From assembly GCA_965199875.1 (NCBI GenBank), contig OZ241346.1:620001-684000 (forward strand): a stretch of DNA of 64,000 nucleotides. The letters are read 5' to 3'. The stretch's first letter is position 1, and each line of letters opens with the position of its first letter. Source of the stretch: VXYL01 sp965199875 (GTDB taxonomy: Bacteria; Pseudomonadota; Gammaproteobacteria; Pseudomonadales; Azotimanducaceae). Of this stretch, positions 26,946 to 35,744 are shown piece by piece. The notes under the pieces are model-generated. The model had not been told where the DNA came from, searched no databases, and worked only from the letters and a program-made list of their open reading frames with translations. A program made the position numbers and the translations under genes.

Positions 26946-27284
26946 CTACTCCGCTACCGCCGCCAGCGCTTCGTCGCGCGACTCGTGGATGTCGACGATC
27001 TTGTCGAAGCCGCTGATCTCGAAGACCTCGCGAATCGGCGGCGACAGCGAGCACAGCCCGAACTTGGCGCTGCGCCCGGACAGCGTCTTGGCGATCAGTA
27101 GAATGGCGCGCAAACCCGCACTGCTGATGTAGGACAGGCCGGCGAGATCCACGATCACCGCCTTGTCGCCATCCTCGATCACTTTGCGCAAGCCTTGTTC
27201 GAAGGCGCTGGCGTTGACGCCGTCGATGCGCCCGTCCGCCTTGGCGATAAGGGTGCCGTCTTGCCGCTCGACCCCGATGTCCAT
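26946..27284 (-). CDS. STAS-domain anti-sigma factor antagonist
   Basis: A 112-residue single STAS domain of the SpoIIAA/RsbV type. The conserved core is VIVDLAGLSYISSAGLRAIL (about 43-62), in which S54 or S55 is the expected phosphorylation site. It is the natural substrate for the RsbW-like kinase at 22983 and the PP2C response regulator at 21821, which lie on the opposite strand with convergent orientation. Together they make a complete partner-switching set. A GGGAG ribosome site precedes the ATG. The final target, a sigma factor or an enzyme, is not identifiable in the window. Confidence 0.88.
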   Translation of the reverse strand: MDIGVERQDGTLIAKADGRIDGVNASAFEQGLRKVIEDGDKAVIVDLAGLSYISSAGLRAILLIAKTLSGRSAKFGLCSLSPPIREVFEISGFDKIVDIHESRDEALAAVAE

Positions 27285-27431
27285 CCCGCATCTCCCTACT
27301 ATCGGTTGGTGATGGCGGCGATGATAACGCTAATCGCCACGGCTTGTCGCACGGTATGACGCGGGTTTCTCGCAGCCGTGACGGTCTTGCCAGCTCGGCG
27401 TCCACTTAACCGGCTAACCGGCAAGCAAGCA

Positions 27432-27440
27432 TGGTATAAA
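27432..27440 (+). promoter_or_regulatory. Candidate extended -10 promoter
   Basis: TGGTATAAA fits the extended -10 pattern TGnTATAAT with one mismatch. Transcription would begin near 27447, giving a 25-base leader with a GGGGGA ribosome site before the secreted-protein gene. No -35 box is needed for such promoters and none is seen. Confidence 0.45.
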
Positions 27441-27471
27441 CACTGCCTTGCACCAACTTGGGGGAACATAC

Positions 27472-28086
27472 ATGGAAGCAAGCGCACTCGGCGACGAAGG
27501 CCGCAGACTCCGACCTTGGCGGATCGCGGTTGCCGGCGCCGTCCTCGCCAGCGGCCTCGCGTTCGCGCACGACGACGCCGACGCCCCGCACCTGAGCTGC
27601 CAGAGCGACGTGGCGAACACCACCCTCACCTGCATCTACAACCGGCACCAGGCGACCGCGAGGCCCGGGCGGCCCAGCCGCGAAGGCTACGCCGACCAGG
27701 GCCGCTACCAGTTCTCCTGCCTCGGCGGCGAAGACACGCGCACGTTCCGCACCACGGTCTGCCGCGCCGGTACCACCGGCGGCGCGGGCGAGTTCCTGTG
27801 TTGGACGCAGGATCGGCTCGAGGAACGGCGCATGGAAGACCCCACCGGAGAGTTGGAGAGAGTGACCGAGTCCTACGCCTTCACCGGCCGCCCGGTGCAG
27901 GAAACCTTGATGAAGTTCCTGGTCGACCCGTCGGTGGCCGGCCGATCGCACTTCCTCGCGAACGACGCCTTCACCAGGGAGGAGATCGCCAGCTACAACG
28001 CCACCTGCGGACTGCAAACCGAAGGCGGCCTCTCGCTCGAAGACATCGCCAATCTGCTGCCCATCCTCGTGCTGCTCGACCGCTGA
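27472..28086 (+). CDS. Secreted six-cysteine protein of unknown function
   Basis: A 204-residue exported protein I do not recognise. A basic N-terminus and hydrophobic core (WRIAVAGAVLASGLAFA) form a signal peptide, with cleavage likely before HDDADAP. The mature part has six cysteines, consistent with three disulfides in the periplasm: SCQS, TCIY, SCLG, VCRA, LCWT and TCGL. The C-terminal half is helical and ends in NLLPILVLLDR. The frame is open to 27448, but the ATG at 27472 has the GGGGGA ribosome site. It has its own promoter and is followed 46 bases later by mmsA, with no obvious functional link. Confidence 0.75.
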   Translation: MEASALGDEGRRLRPWRIAVAGAVLASGLAFAHDDADAPHLSCQSDVANTTLTCIYNRHQATARPGRPSREGYADQGRYQFSCLGGEDTRTFRTTVCRAGTTGGAGEFLCWTQDRLEERRMEDPTGELERVTESYAFTGRPVQETLMKFLVDPSVAGRSHFLANDAFTREEIASYNATCGLQTEGGLSLEDIANLLPILVLLDR

Positions 28087-28132
28087 GAGCCAGCCACCCG
28101 GACACCCTGTTCAAGCGAACGCGACCAAACCC

Positions 28133-29623
28133 ATGAAGAAACTCAAGCTGTTCATCGACGGCAGGGGCGTGGACAGCGTCGCCAGCGGCGTCGACGTCAC
28201 CGATCCGGCCACTCAGGAAGTGCTTTGCCACGTGCCCTTCGCCACCGCCGTGGAAGTGGACCGGGCCGTGCAAGGCGCCAAGGCGGCGTTCGAGCACTGG
28301 CGGCAGGTGCCGGCGCCGGAACGAGCCCGGCTGCTGTTCTCCTATCAGCAGATCCTCAAGGACCGCCAGGAGGACATCGCCACGCTGCTGTGCCGCGAGA
28401 CCGGCAAGACCTTCGAGGATGCCAAGGGCGAAGTGTGGCGCGGCATCGAGGTGGTGGAACACGCCTGCAACGTCGTCTCGCTGTGCATGGGCGAAACCGT
28501 CGAGAACGTCGCCCGGGGCATCGACACCTACAGCCTGGTGCAGCCCATCGGCGTCTGCGCTGGCATCACGCCGTTCAACTTTCCCGCCATGGTGCCGCTG
28601 TGGATGTTTCCGCTGGCCATCGCCTGCGGCAACAGCTTCGTGCTGAAACCGTCGGAGCACGACCCGATGACGCCCATGCGGCTGATGGAACTGCTTGCCG
28701 AAGCCGGTGCTCCGGATGGACTGGTGCAGGTGGTCCACGGCGGCAGGGATCAAGTGGACGCGCTGATCGAACATGCCGACGTGCGCGCCGTCAGCTTCGT
28801 CGGTTCCGCGCCGGTGGCGAAGCGCGTCTATCGCAAGGCGGCGGACAACTTGAAGCGCGTTCAGGCCCTTGCCGGAGCGAAGAACCACCTGGTGGTGATG
28901 CCGGACGCCAACAAGGAACAGGCCGTCGCCAGCCTTGTCGGCGCCGCCTGCGGCGCCGCGGGGCAGCGTTGCATGGCGGTGAGCGCGGCAGTTCTGGTAG
29001 GCGGCGCAAAGGACTGGCTCGCCGACATCCAGACGGCGCTCGGCGCACTGCGGCCGGGGCGGTGGAACGACGAGCAAGCCGCCTACGGCGCGCAGATTTC
29101 CCCCGCCGCCCGGCAGCGCATCCTCGATCTGATCGCCCAAGGCAAGGCCGAGGGCGCGAACTGCCTGCTCGACGGCAGCGACGTGCAGGTGGCGGGCTGT
29201 CCCGACGGCAACTGGATAGGTCCGACGCTGTTCACGGACGTGACGCCGGACATGGCGATCTACGCCGAGGAGATCTTCGGCCCGGTTCTCCTGGCTTGCG
29301 TGGTGAACACGCTGGACGACGCCATCGCGCTGGTCAATGCCAATCCCTTCGGCAACGGCGTCTCGCTGTTCACTTCGAGCGGCGCCGCCGCAAGGCGGTT
29401 CCAGCACGAGGTGCAGGTCGGGCAAGTCGGCATCAACATCCCCATTCCCGTGCCGCTGCCGTTCTTCTCCTTCACCGGCTGGAAGGCCTCCTTCCTGGGC
29501 GACCTGCACGCCTACGGCAAGCAGGCGGTGCGCTTCTACACGGAAACCAAGACCGTGACGGCGCGCTGGTTCGACGACGCTCCCGAGGCTTCCCTCAACA
29601 TGACGATCAAGCTGACGGTGTAG
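28133..29623 (+). CDS. mmsA: CoA-acylating methylmalonate-semialdehyde dehydrogenase
   Basis: A 496-residue aldehyde dehydrogenase that converts methylmalonate (or malonate) semialdehyde with NAD and CoA to propionyl- or acetyl-CoA, in valine, thymine and inositol breakdown. The catalytic cysteine is C280 in CGAAGQRCMAVS. Family-specific stretches are CAGITPFNFPAMVPLWMFP, the motif FVLKPSEHDP and the C-terminal PLPFFSFTGWKASFLGDLHA. No other valine or inositol genes are adjacent. The downstream AlbA_2 gene starts 14 bases after its stop. Confidence 0.93.
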   Translation: MKKLKLFIDGRGVDSVASGVDVTDPATQEVLCHVPFATAVEVDRAVQGAKAAFEHWRQVPAPERARLLFSYQQILKDRQEDIATLLCRETGKTFEDAKGEVWRGIEVVEHACNVVSLCMGETVENVARGIDTYSLVQPIGVCAGITPFNFPAMVPLWMFPLAIACGNSFVLKPSEHDPMTPMRLMELLAEAGAPDGLVQVVHGGRDQVDALIEHADVRAVSFVGSAPVAKRVYRKAADNLKRVQALAGAKNHLVVMPDANKEQAVASLVGAACGAAGQRCMAVSAAVLVGGAKDWLADIQTALGALRPGRWNDEQAAYGAQISPAARQRILDLIAQGKAEGANCLLDGSDVQVAGCPDGNWIGPTLFTDVTPDMAIYAEEIFGPVLLACVVNTLDDAIALVNANPFGNGVSLFTSSGAAARRFQHEVQVGQVGINIPIPVPLPFFSFTGWKASFLGDLHAYGKQAVRFYTETKTVTARWFDDAPEASLNMTIKLTV

Positions 29624-29637
29624 CCGGTCGACCGACC

Positions 29638-30858
29638 GTGACTACACCGTACTGCCAGGACGACCTCGAGCGCCTGCTCGCCGACCTCGAGTCCGACCTG
29701 GTGGAGCGCAAGGAATCGTTGCGCGGCGACGCGCCTAGAACCATCCGCCAGGCCGTCTGCGCCTTCGCCAACGATTTGCCGGATCATCGCCGCCCCGGCG
29801 TGGTATTCGTCGGCGTCGACGATGCTGGCGAACCAACCGGCCTCGAGGTAACGGACGAGCTGCTGCGCCAGCTGGCGGACATCAAGGCGGACGGCAACAT
29901 CGTGCCGCCGCCGACGCTGACCGTGGCCAGGCACATGCTGCGCGGTCATGCGGTAGCCGTCCTGAACACCTACCCTTCGGACTCGCCGCCGGTCCGGCAC
30001 CGGGGCCGAACATGGATTCGCGTCGGGCCGCGGCGCGCCGTCGCGAGCACCCAGGACGAGCGGGTGCTGAACGAGAAGCGCCGCAGCAGGGATCCGCACT
30101 TCGACGCGCAGCCGGTCCGCGGCGCCAGCCTCGCGGATCTCCGCGTCGGCCGATTCATCGACGAATACCTGCCCGCGGCGGTCGATGCGGAGACGCTGGC
30201 GGCCAACGATCGCACCCCTGAACAGCGCCTCGCCGCCGCCAAAATGATCGTCTTGGCGCCCGAACCCGTGCCCACGGTGGCCGGCATTCTCGTACTCGGC
30301 AGGCGCCCCTTGGACCACCTGCCCGGCGCCTACGTTCAGTTCCTGCGCATCGACGGCACCGAATGGGGCGACGACGTGATCGACGAGGCGCGTTGCGAAG
30401 GCATGTTGAGCGACTTGATGCAGCGCCTGGACGACAAGCTGATCGCCCACAACCGTACCGTGGTGGACTTCACCTCGGGATCACTGGAGAGCCGCCGTTC
30501 CGCCTATCCACTTGCCGCGCTGCAACAGCTCACCCGCAACGCCGTGCTGCACCGCACCTACGAGGGAACCGCCGCGCCGGTGCGCGTGTACTGGTTCGAC
30601 GACCGCATCGAGATCGCCAGCCCGGGCGGTCCCTACGGCATCGTCACCGAGGAAACGTTCGGCCAGCCAGACGCCGTGGACTACCGCAACCCCACGCTGG
30701 CCGAAGCAATGCGCGTGCTGGGCCTGGTGCAGCGCTACGGCTTCGGCATTCCCGCGGCGCGCCGCGCCTTGCGGCAGAACGGCCAGTCGGCGCCGGCGTT
30801 CCACGTGCAGGCCAACTCGATTCGCTGCACGGTGCAGGCTGCGCAGGGCTCTCGCTGA
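29638..30858 (+). CDS. AlbA_2 (Schlafen-like) DNA-binding domain protein with HATPase_c_4 region
   Basis: A 406-residue protein. The N-terminal AlbA_2 domain shows VERKESLRGDAPRTIRQAVC, then AFAND and GVVFVGVDDAGEPTGL, the divergent AAA-4/Schlafen core. The C-terminal half has QQLTRNAVLHRTYEG and DDRIEIASPGGPYG, characteristic of the HATPase-like domain in this family of putative transcriptional regulators. The frame is open back to 28225 as a shadow of mmsA. I placed the start at the GTG at 29638, 14 bases after mmsA. Function is not established; members have been proposed as regulators or as parts of stress and defence responses. Another AlbA_2 gene begins at 63301. Confidence 0.8.
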   Translation: MTTPYCQDDLERLLADLESDLVERKESLRGDAPRTIRQAVCAFANDLPDHRRPGVVFVGVDDAGEPTGLEVTDELLRQLADIKADGNIVPPPTLTVARHMLRGHAVAVLNTYPSDSPPVRHRGRTWIRVGPRRAVASTQDERVLNEKRRSRDPHFDAQPVRGASLADLRVGRFIDEYLPAAVDAETLAANDRTPEQRLAAAKMIVLAPEPVPTVAGILVLGRRPLDHLPGAYVQFLRIDGTEWGDDVIDEARCEGMLSDLMQRLDDKLIAHNRTVVDFTSGSLESRRSAYPLAALQQLTRNAVLHRTYEGTAAPVRVYWFDDRIEIASPGGPYGIVTEETFGQPDAVDYRNPTLAEAMRVLGLVQRYGFGIPAARRALRQNGQSAPAFHVQANSIRCTVQAAQGSR

Positions 30859-30951
30859 CGGCCGGCTCACGCGGTTTGCGGTTTGGCGCTATGATCGGCA
30901 TTCGTCAACGTCGCCCAGACGAATAGCGCGGCGAGGAGGAAAACAGCCACC

Positions 30952-33822
30952 ATGTCGTTCGCAGTCGCAGACTTCGGCACTCCAGCGGCGACTCCCAAGC
31001 GGGTCGTCAACGGCGATGTCACCAACTCGCCTCGGCAGCAGGCGCCGACTGCGGTGGAACTGCGCATCGACGGCCAGCCGCTGCGCGTCGCCGCCGGAAC
31101 CTCCATCATGCGCGCCGCCCGGAGCGCCGGTCTCGACATTCCCAAACTTTGCGCGACCGACAGCCTGAACGCCTTCGGTTCCTGCCGGGTCTGTCTGGTG
31201 GAAGTGCAGGGGCGCCCTGGCCTGGTGGCGTCCTGCACCGAGCCCGTGCAGCAAGGCATGGTGGTGCAGACGCAGACGCAGCGCCTGGCCAAGGTGCGTC
31301 GCGGCGTGCTGGAGCTGTACATCTCCGATCATCCTCTCGACTGCCTCACCTGTTCGGCCAACGGCGACTGCGAGTTGCAGGATGTCGCCGGCGAGGTAGG
31401 GCTGCGCGAAGTGCGCTATGCCGACGGCGCCAGCCATCTGGATGCCAAGGCCGATGTCTCGAACCCCTACTTCCAGTTCGACCCAGCCAAGTGCATCGTC
31501 TGCTCGCGCTGCGTTCGCGCTTGCAACGAAGTGCAGGGCACCTTCGCGCTCACCATCGACGGCCGCGGCTTCGCCTCGAAAGTCGCCACCAACGCCGAGC
31601 GCTTCTTCGACTCCGAGTGCGTCTCCTGCGGCGCCTGCGTCCAGGCCTGCCCCACCGCCACGCTGGTCGAGAAGAGCGTCGTCGAGCATGGCGTCCCGGA
31701 ACGCAGCATCGACACCACCTGCGCCTACTGCGGCGTTGGCTGTTCGTTCCGCGCCGAAGTGAAGGGCGAGCAGGTGGTGCGCATGGTTCCGCACAAGGGC
31801 GGCAAGGCGAACCACGGCCACTCCTGCGTCAAGGGCCGCTTCGCCTGGGGCTACGCCAACCACCGCGACCGCATCGTCCAGCCCATGATCCGCGAATCCA
31901 CCGACGATCCTTGGCAGGCGGTGGACTGGCCCCAGGCCATCGACTACGCGGCGAAGCGGCTGAAGGCCATCCAGGCCAGGCACGGGCGCACCTCCATCGG
32001 CGGCATCACCTCGTCGCGCTGCACCAACGAGGAAGTGTGGGCGGTGCAGAAGATGGTGCGCACGGCGTTCGGCAACAACAACGTCGACACCTGCGCACGG
32101 GTTTGCCATTCGCCCACCGGCTACGGCCTGAAGCAGGCTTTCGGAACCTCGGCCGGCACCCAGGACTTCGACTCGATACAGCACACGGACGCCATCGTCG
32201 TCATCGGCGCCAACCCCACCGAGGGCCACCCGGTATTCGCCTCGCAGATGATCCGCCGGCTGCGCGAAGGCGCGGCGCTGATCGTCTGCGATCCGCGCAG
32301 GATCGGCCTGGTGCGCCAGCCGCACGTCGAGGCGGATTTCCACCTGCCGTTGAAGCCGGGCACCAACGTGCCGCTGATGAACGCCTTTGCCCACGTCGTC
32401 GCCACGGAAGATCGGATCGATCACGACTTCGTCGCCCGGCGCTGCGACGTCGAGTCGTTCCACCGCTGGCTGGCCTTCGCCAAGGATCCCAGCAACTCGC
32501 CGGAGCAGGTTGCCGACATCGTCGGCGTTCCGGCGGAGCACATCCGCGCCGCTGCACGGCTGTACGCGAACGCGCGAAACGGCGCCATCTACTACGGCCT
32601 GGGCGTGACCGAACACAGCCAAGGCTCGACGATGGTGATGGCGATGGCGAACATCGCCATGGCCACCGGCAACATCGGGCGTCCCGGCGTCGGCGTCAAT
32701 CCGCTGCGCGGCCAGAACAACGTACAGGGTTCCTGCGACATGGGCTCCTTCCCGCACGAGCTGTCGGACTATCGCCGCGTCGACGACGACGCCGTGCGCA
32801 GCGTCTTCAACCAGCACTGGCGCACGGAGCTCGACCCGACGCCGGGCCTGCGCATTCCCAACATGCTCGACGACGCGGTGGCTGGCACGTTCAAGGCGCT
32901 GTACGTGCAGGGCGAGGACATCGCCCAGTCCGACCCCAACACGCAGCACGTCGAAGCGGCCTTGAGCGCCATGGAGTGCGTCATCGTCCAGGACCTGTTC
33001 CTGAACGAAACGGCCAAGTTCGCTCATGTCTTTCTGCCCGGCTGCTCGTTCCTGGAGAAGGACGGCACCTTCGTCAATGCCGAGCGGCGCATCAACCGGG
33101 TGCGCGCCGTGATGAGCCCGAAGGCCGGAATGCAGGAGTGGGAGGCGACCCAGGCGCTGGCGCAGGCGATGGGCTATCCGATGAACTATCCATCGGCGGA
33201 AGCGATCCTGGAAGAGATCGCCGAACTGACCCCGTCGTTCGCCGGCGTCACGTTCGATCTTCTGGACCGCGAGGGCAGCGTGCAGTGGCCCTGCAACGAC
33301 TCCGCGCCGGTGGGCACGTCGATCATGCACGAGGACGAGTTCGTGCGCGGCAGGGGGCTGTTCGTGCCCACCGAGTACCAGCCGACGCCGGAACGGGCGA
33401 ATCGCAAGTTCCCGCTGCTGCTCACCACCGGGCGCATGCTCAGCCACTACAACGTCGGCGCACAGACGCGTCGCACGCCGAACATCGAGTGGCTGGGCGA
33501 AGACGTGCTGGAGATCCACCCCGTCGATGCGCAGCTGCGCGGCGTGCGCGACGGCGACTGGGTGTCGGTGGCCAGCCGCATCGGCGAGATCAGCCTGCCG
33601 GCGTCGGTCACCGACCGGGTGGTGCCCGGCGTCGTCTACACCACGTTCCACCACCCCAACACCGGCACCAACGTGGTCACCACGGAGCTGTCGGACTGGG
33701 CGACCAACTGCCCGGAGTACAAGGTAACCGCCGTGGAAGTGCGCCCGGCGAACCACCGTTCCCGTTGGCAGGAGCGCTTCGCCAAGCGCGAGGCCACGCA
33801 GCTGGACGCGATTCCCAAGTGA
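30952..33822 (+). CDS. fdsA: NAD-dependent formate dehydrogenase alpha subunit (molybdenum, Cys type)
   Basis: A 956-residue cytoplasmic molybdoenzyme oxidising formate to CO2. Cofactor sites in order: 2Fe-2S ligands C67, C78, C81, C95; the NuoG-type His/Cys site H127, C131, C134, C140; two 4Fe-4S clusters at C181/184/187/191 and C223/226/229/233; and the catalytic-domain cluster beginning CAYCGVGC (257-264). The molybdenum ligand is C385, followed by H386 (ARVCHSPTGYG), so it is not a selenoprotein. A GAGGAGG ribosome site precedes the ATG. fdhD overlaps its end and mobA follows, giving enzyme, sulfuration and cofactor-maturation genes in one operon. The beta subunit is missing here. Confidence 0.93.
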   Translation: MSFAVADFGTPAATPKRVVNGDVTNSPRQQAPTAVELRIDGQPLRVAAGTSIMRAARSAGLDIPKLCATDSLNAFGSCRVCLVEVQGRPGLVASCTEPVQQGMVVQTQTQRLAKVRRGVLELYISDHPLDCLTCSANGDCELQDVAGEVGLREVRYADGASHLDAKADVSNPYFQFDPAKCIVCSRCVRACNEVQGTFALTIDGRGFASKVATNAERFFDSECVSCGACVQACPTATLVEKSVVEHGVPERSIDTTCAYCGVGCSFRAEVKGEQVVRMVPHKGGKANHGHSCVKGRFAWGYANHRDRIVQPMIRESTDDPWQAVDWPQAIDYAAKRLKAIQARHGRTSIGGITSSRCTNEEVWAVQKMVRTAFGNNNVDTCARVCHSPTGYGLKQAFGTSAGTQDFDSIQHTDAIVVIGANPTEGHPVFASQMIRRLREGAALIVCDPRRIGLVRQPHVEADFHLPLKPGTNVPLMNAFAHVVATEDRIDHDFVARRCDVESFHRWLAFAKDPSNSPEQVADIVGVPAEHIRAAARLYANARNGAIYYGLGVTEHSQGSTMVMAMANIAMATGNIGRPGVGVNPLRGQNNVQGSCDMGSFPHELSDYRRVDDDAVRSVFNQHWRTELDPTPGLRIPNMLDDAVAGTFKALYVQGEDIAQSDPNTQHVEAALSAMECVIVQDLFLNETAKFAHVFLPGCSFLEKDGTFVNAERRINRVRAVMSPKAGMQEWEATQALAQAMGYPMNYPSAEAILEEIAELTPSFAGVTFDLLDREGSVQWPCNDSAPVGTSIMHEDEFVRGRGLFVPTEYQPTPERANRKFPLLLTTGRMLSHYNVGAQTRRTPNIEWLGEDVLEIHPVDAQLRGVRDGDWVSVASRIGEISLPASVTDRVVPGVVYTTFHHPNTGTNVVTTELSDWATNCPEYKVTAVEVRPANHRSRWQERFAKREATQLDAIPK

Positions 33823-34706
33823 CCGGCCAGGCGCCCGCAACGCCGACGGGCGCGATTCCTTCGGCCACCTCGCCGGCGCAGAGCGCGCGCGTGCCGGTGT
33901 GCTTCCGCGGACGTGGCGAAGGCGCGTCTTCGGACCTCGTCACCGTCGAAGAACCGATGGAGGTTCGGCTTGGCTTTCGCTCCGGCGACGGCCAGCGGGA
34001 AACGAGCATCGCCGTGACCATGCGAACCCCAGGGCACGACTTCGACTTGGCGCTCGGCTTTCTGCTCGGCGAGGGCGTGATCGGCAGCATGAACGACGTG
34101 CTTGGAGTCGAGTTCTGCGGGCCGCCGAGCCCGGACAAGGGGTTGCTCAACACCGTCAAGGTGACGTTGGCGGAACACGTGGCCTTCGACGCGGAACGCC
34201 TCTCGAGGCATGTGTTCACGTCGTCGAGCTGCGGCGTCTGCGGCAAGGCGTCGCTGGAAGCGGTGGCGGTGCAGATGCCGAAACGCCGCAGGGGAGACTT
34301 CCCAATCGACGCCGCCGATCTGAAGGCGCTGCCGCAGGCGCTGCGGCTTGCGCAGACGGAGTTCCAGCGCACCGGCGGGCTGCACGCGGCGGCCTGTTTC
34401 GACGTGGACGGGCGAATACGGCGGGTGCGCGAAGACGTCGGGCGCCACAACGCGCTGGACAAACTGGTCGGCTCCTATCTGGCGCGCCAGGACACGCTCC
34501 TTGCCGGTTTGGCGGTGCTGCTCTCCGGGCGCGCCAGCTTCGAGCTGCTGCAGAAGGCGGCGATGACCCATGCGCCGCTGGTCGCCGCCATCGGCCCGCC
34601 GTCGAGCCTCGCCATCGAGCTGGCGGCCGACGCCGGCATCGCCCTAGTGGGGTTCCTGAAAGCGGACGCGTACAACGTCTACGTGGATGCCGCCGGCGTC
34701 CTGTAG
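33819..34706 (+). CDS. fdhD: Formate dehydrogenase accessory sulfurtransferase FdhD
   Basis: A 295-residue protein that passes sulfur from a cysteine desulfurase to the molybdenum cofactor of formate dehydrogenase. The sulfur-carrying motif is SCGVCGK with C138 and C141. Other family elements are MRTPGHDFDLALGFLLGEG, REDVGRHNALDKLVG and AYNVYV near the end. The GTG start overlaps the fdsA stop (GTGA), giving direct translational coupling to the enzyme it matures. The upstream part of the open frame is a shadow of fdsA. The first 25 residues are a low-complexity Ala/Pro/Thr tail. Confidence 0.94.
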   Translation: MTGQAPATPTGAIPSATSPAQSARVPVCFRGRGEGASSDLVTVEEPMEVRLGFRSGDGQRETSIAVTMRTPGHDFDLALGFLLGEGVIGSMNDVLGVEFCGPPSPDKGLLNTVKVTLAEHVAFDAERLSRHVFTSSSCGVCGKASLEAVAVQMPKRRRGDFPIDAADLKALPQALRLAQTEFQRTGGLHAAACFDVDGRIRRVREDVGRHNALDKLVGSYLARQDTLLAGLAVLLSGRASFELLQKAAMTHAPLVAAIGPPSSLAIELAADAGIALVGFLKADAYNVYVDAAGVL

Positions 34707-35346
34707 CCGGCCGGACGAGGTGCAAAGGCGACAACCTACCACGGCGGTCGTGCTGTGCGGCGGCCGGGGCAGCCGTCTGGGCGGCGTGGACAAGCCGCTC
34801 CTGGACTTGGCCGGCAAGCCTCTCGCGGGCCATGTCGTGGCACGCCTGCGCCCGCAAGTGGATTCGATACTGCTGTCCTGTTCCCGATCCTTGGACGCCT
34901 ACCAGCGGTTGGGCTGCACGGTCGTCGCCGATCGGTTCGAAGACGCGGGGCCGCTTGGCGGCGTGTGTTCGGCGCTGGCCGAGGTGCAGACGCCCTGGCT
35001 GCTGACGATGCCGGGCGACACGCCCTTTCTGCCCATGGACCTGATGGCGGCGCTGGCGCCGCACTGCCTTCGCAGCGGCGTGGCGGTGGCGCTAGCGGGA
35101 GGCAGGCAGCAGAACCTGACGATGCTGCTCGACGCACGGCGGGCGGCTTCCCTGGCGCGCTTCTTCGCCGAGGGCGGTCGCGCCGCGCATCGATGGCTGC
35201 GCGACCAGGACGCCGCGCGGGTGGCCTTCGACGCCGCGGACTTTCTGAACGTGAACACCAGCGCGGATCTCGACGCCGCCCGGCAGCGGGCAGCACATGC
35301 GACGCCTTCTGGCACGACGCGACGATCCGACGCGCAGCCTCGCTAG
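34687..35346 (+). CDS. mobA: Molybdenum cofactor guanylyltransferase MobA
   Basis: A 219-residue enzyme that joins GMP from GTP to molybdopterin to make the guanine dinucleotide cofactor used by FdsA. The nucleotide-binding start is VVLCGGRGSRLGGVDKPLL, followed by DRFEDAGPLGGV and MPGDTPFLP, as in MobA. The ATG at 34687 overlaps fdhD by 20 bases; an in-frame GTG at 34720 would avoid overlap and remove eleven residues. It completes a formate dehydrogenase-FdhD-MobA operon. Its stop overlaps the tail of the convergent lipoprotein gene by three bases. Confidence 0.9.
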   Translation: MPPASCSRPDEVQRRQPTTAVVLCGGRGSRLGGVDKPLLDLAGKPLAGHVVARLRPQVDSILLSCSRSLDAYQRLGCTVVADRFEDAGPLGGVCSALAEVQTPWLLTMPGDTPFLPMDLMAALAPHCLRSGVAVALAGGRQQNLTMLLDARRAASLARFFAEGGRAAHRWLRDQDAARVAFDAADFLNVNTSADLDAARQRAAHATPSGTTRRSDAQPR

Positions 35347-35744
35347 CGTTCGGGTTCGAGCGTCACCTGCAAGGGATTTGGCCTGTGCTCGTAGTTGGCG
35401 CCGCTCAGCCAGTCGGTCACGCCGCCTATCACGCCCGTGTCCACCTGCATTCCGCTGCGCGGGCGTCCTGCGGATGCACGTACCGAATCCACCCAGACCG
35501 TTCGCGTCAGAAACCCTTCCTTGCGCACCGTGACGACGAAGTCGCCCCGGCGCGCAATCGACACGCTGCACGGCGTGATGCAGGTCCAGCCAGTGGTCGA
35601 GCTGACCGAGGCCCCCTCCGGCGTCGAATCGACGCGAAACTGCTCGGTCGGCCCGGCGCTCAGGGTGGCGCAACCGCCAGCAAGCAACCCCAAGGCCAAG
35701 ACCAAGGGCCGTCGTGCCAGTTCGCATGCCACGTTCCGCTTCAT
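35343..35744 (-). CDS. PEGA-domain-like lipoprotein
   Basis: A 133-residue predicted lipoprotein. The N-terminal signal ends in a lipobox (LLAGGC) with lipid attachment at C25. The mature part has VDSTPEGASVSSTTGW and VSIARRGDFVVTVRKEGF, resembling the PEGA beta-sandwich repeat found in surface proteins. The protein ends with a Pro/Leu-rich VTLEPER. Its ATG at 35744 overlaps the ygfZ stop (ATGA), so it is the last gene of the minus-strand run. The longer open frame upstream is a ygfZ shadow. Function unknown; a cell-envelope role is inferred. Confidence 0.72.
   Translation of the reverse strand: MKRNVACELARRPLVLALGLLAGGCATLSAGPTEQFRVDSTPEGASVSSTTGWTCITPCSVSIARRGDFVVTVRKEGFLTRTVWVDSVRASAGRPRSGMQVDTGVIGGVTDWLSGANYEHRPNPLQVTLEPER

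Noticed and set aside
28225..29637. A possible N-terminal extension of the AlbA_2 protein through the mmsA region.
   Set aside because: Out-of-frame shadow of mmsA; the AlbA_2 domain begins right after the GTG at 29638.
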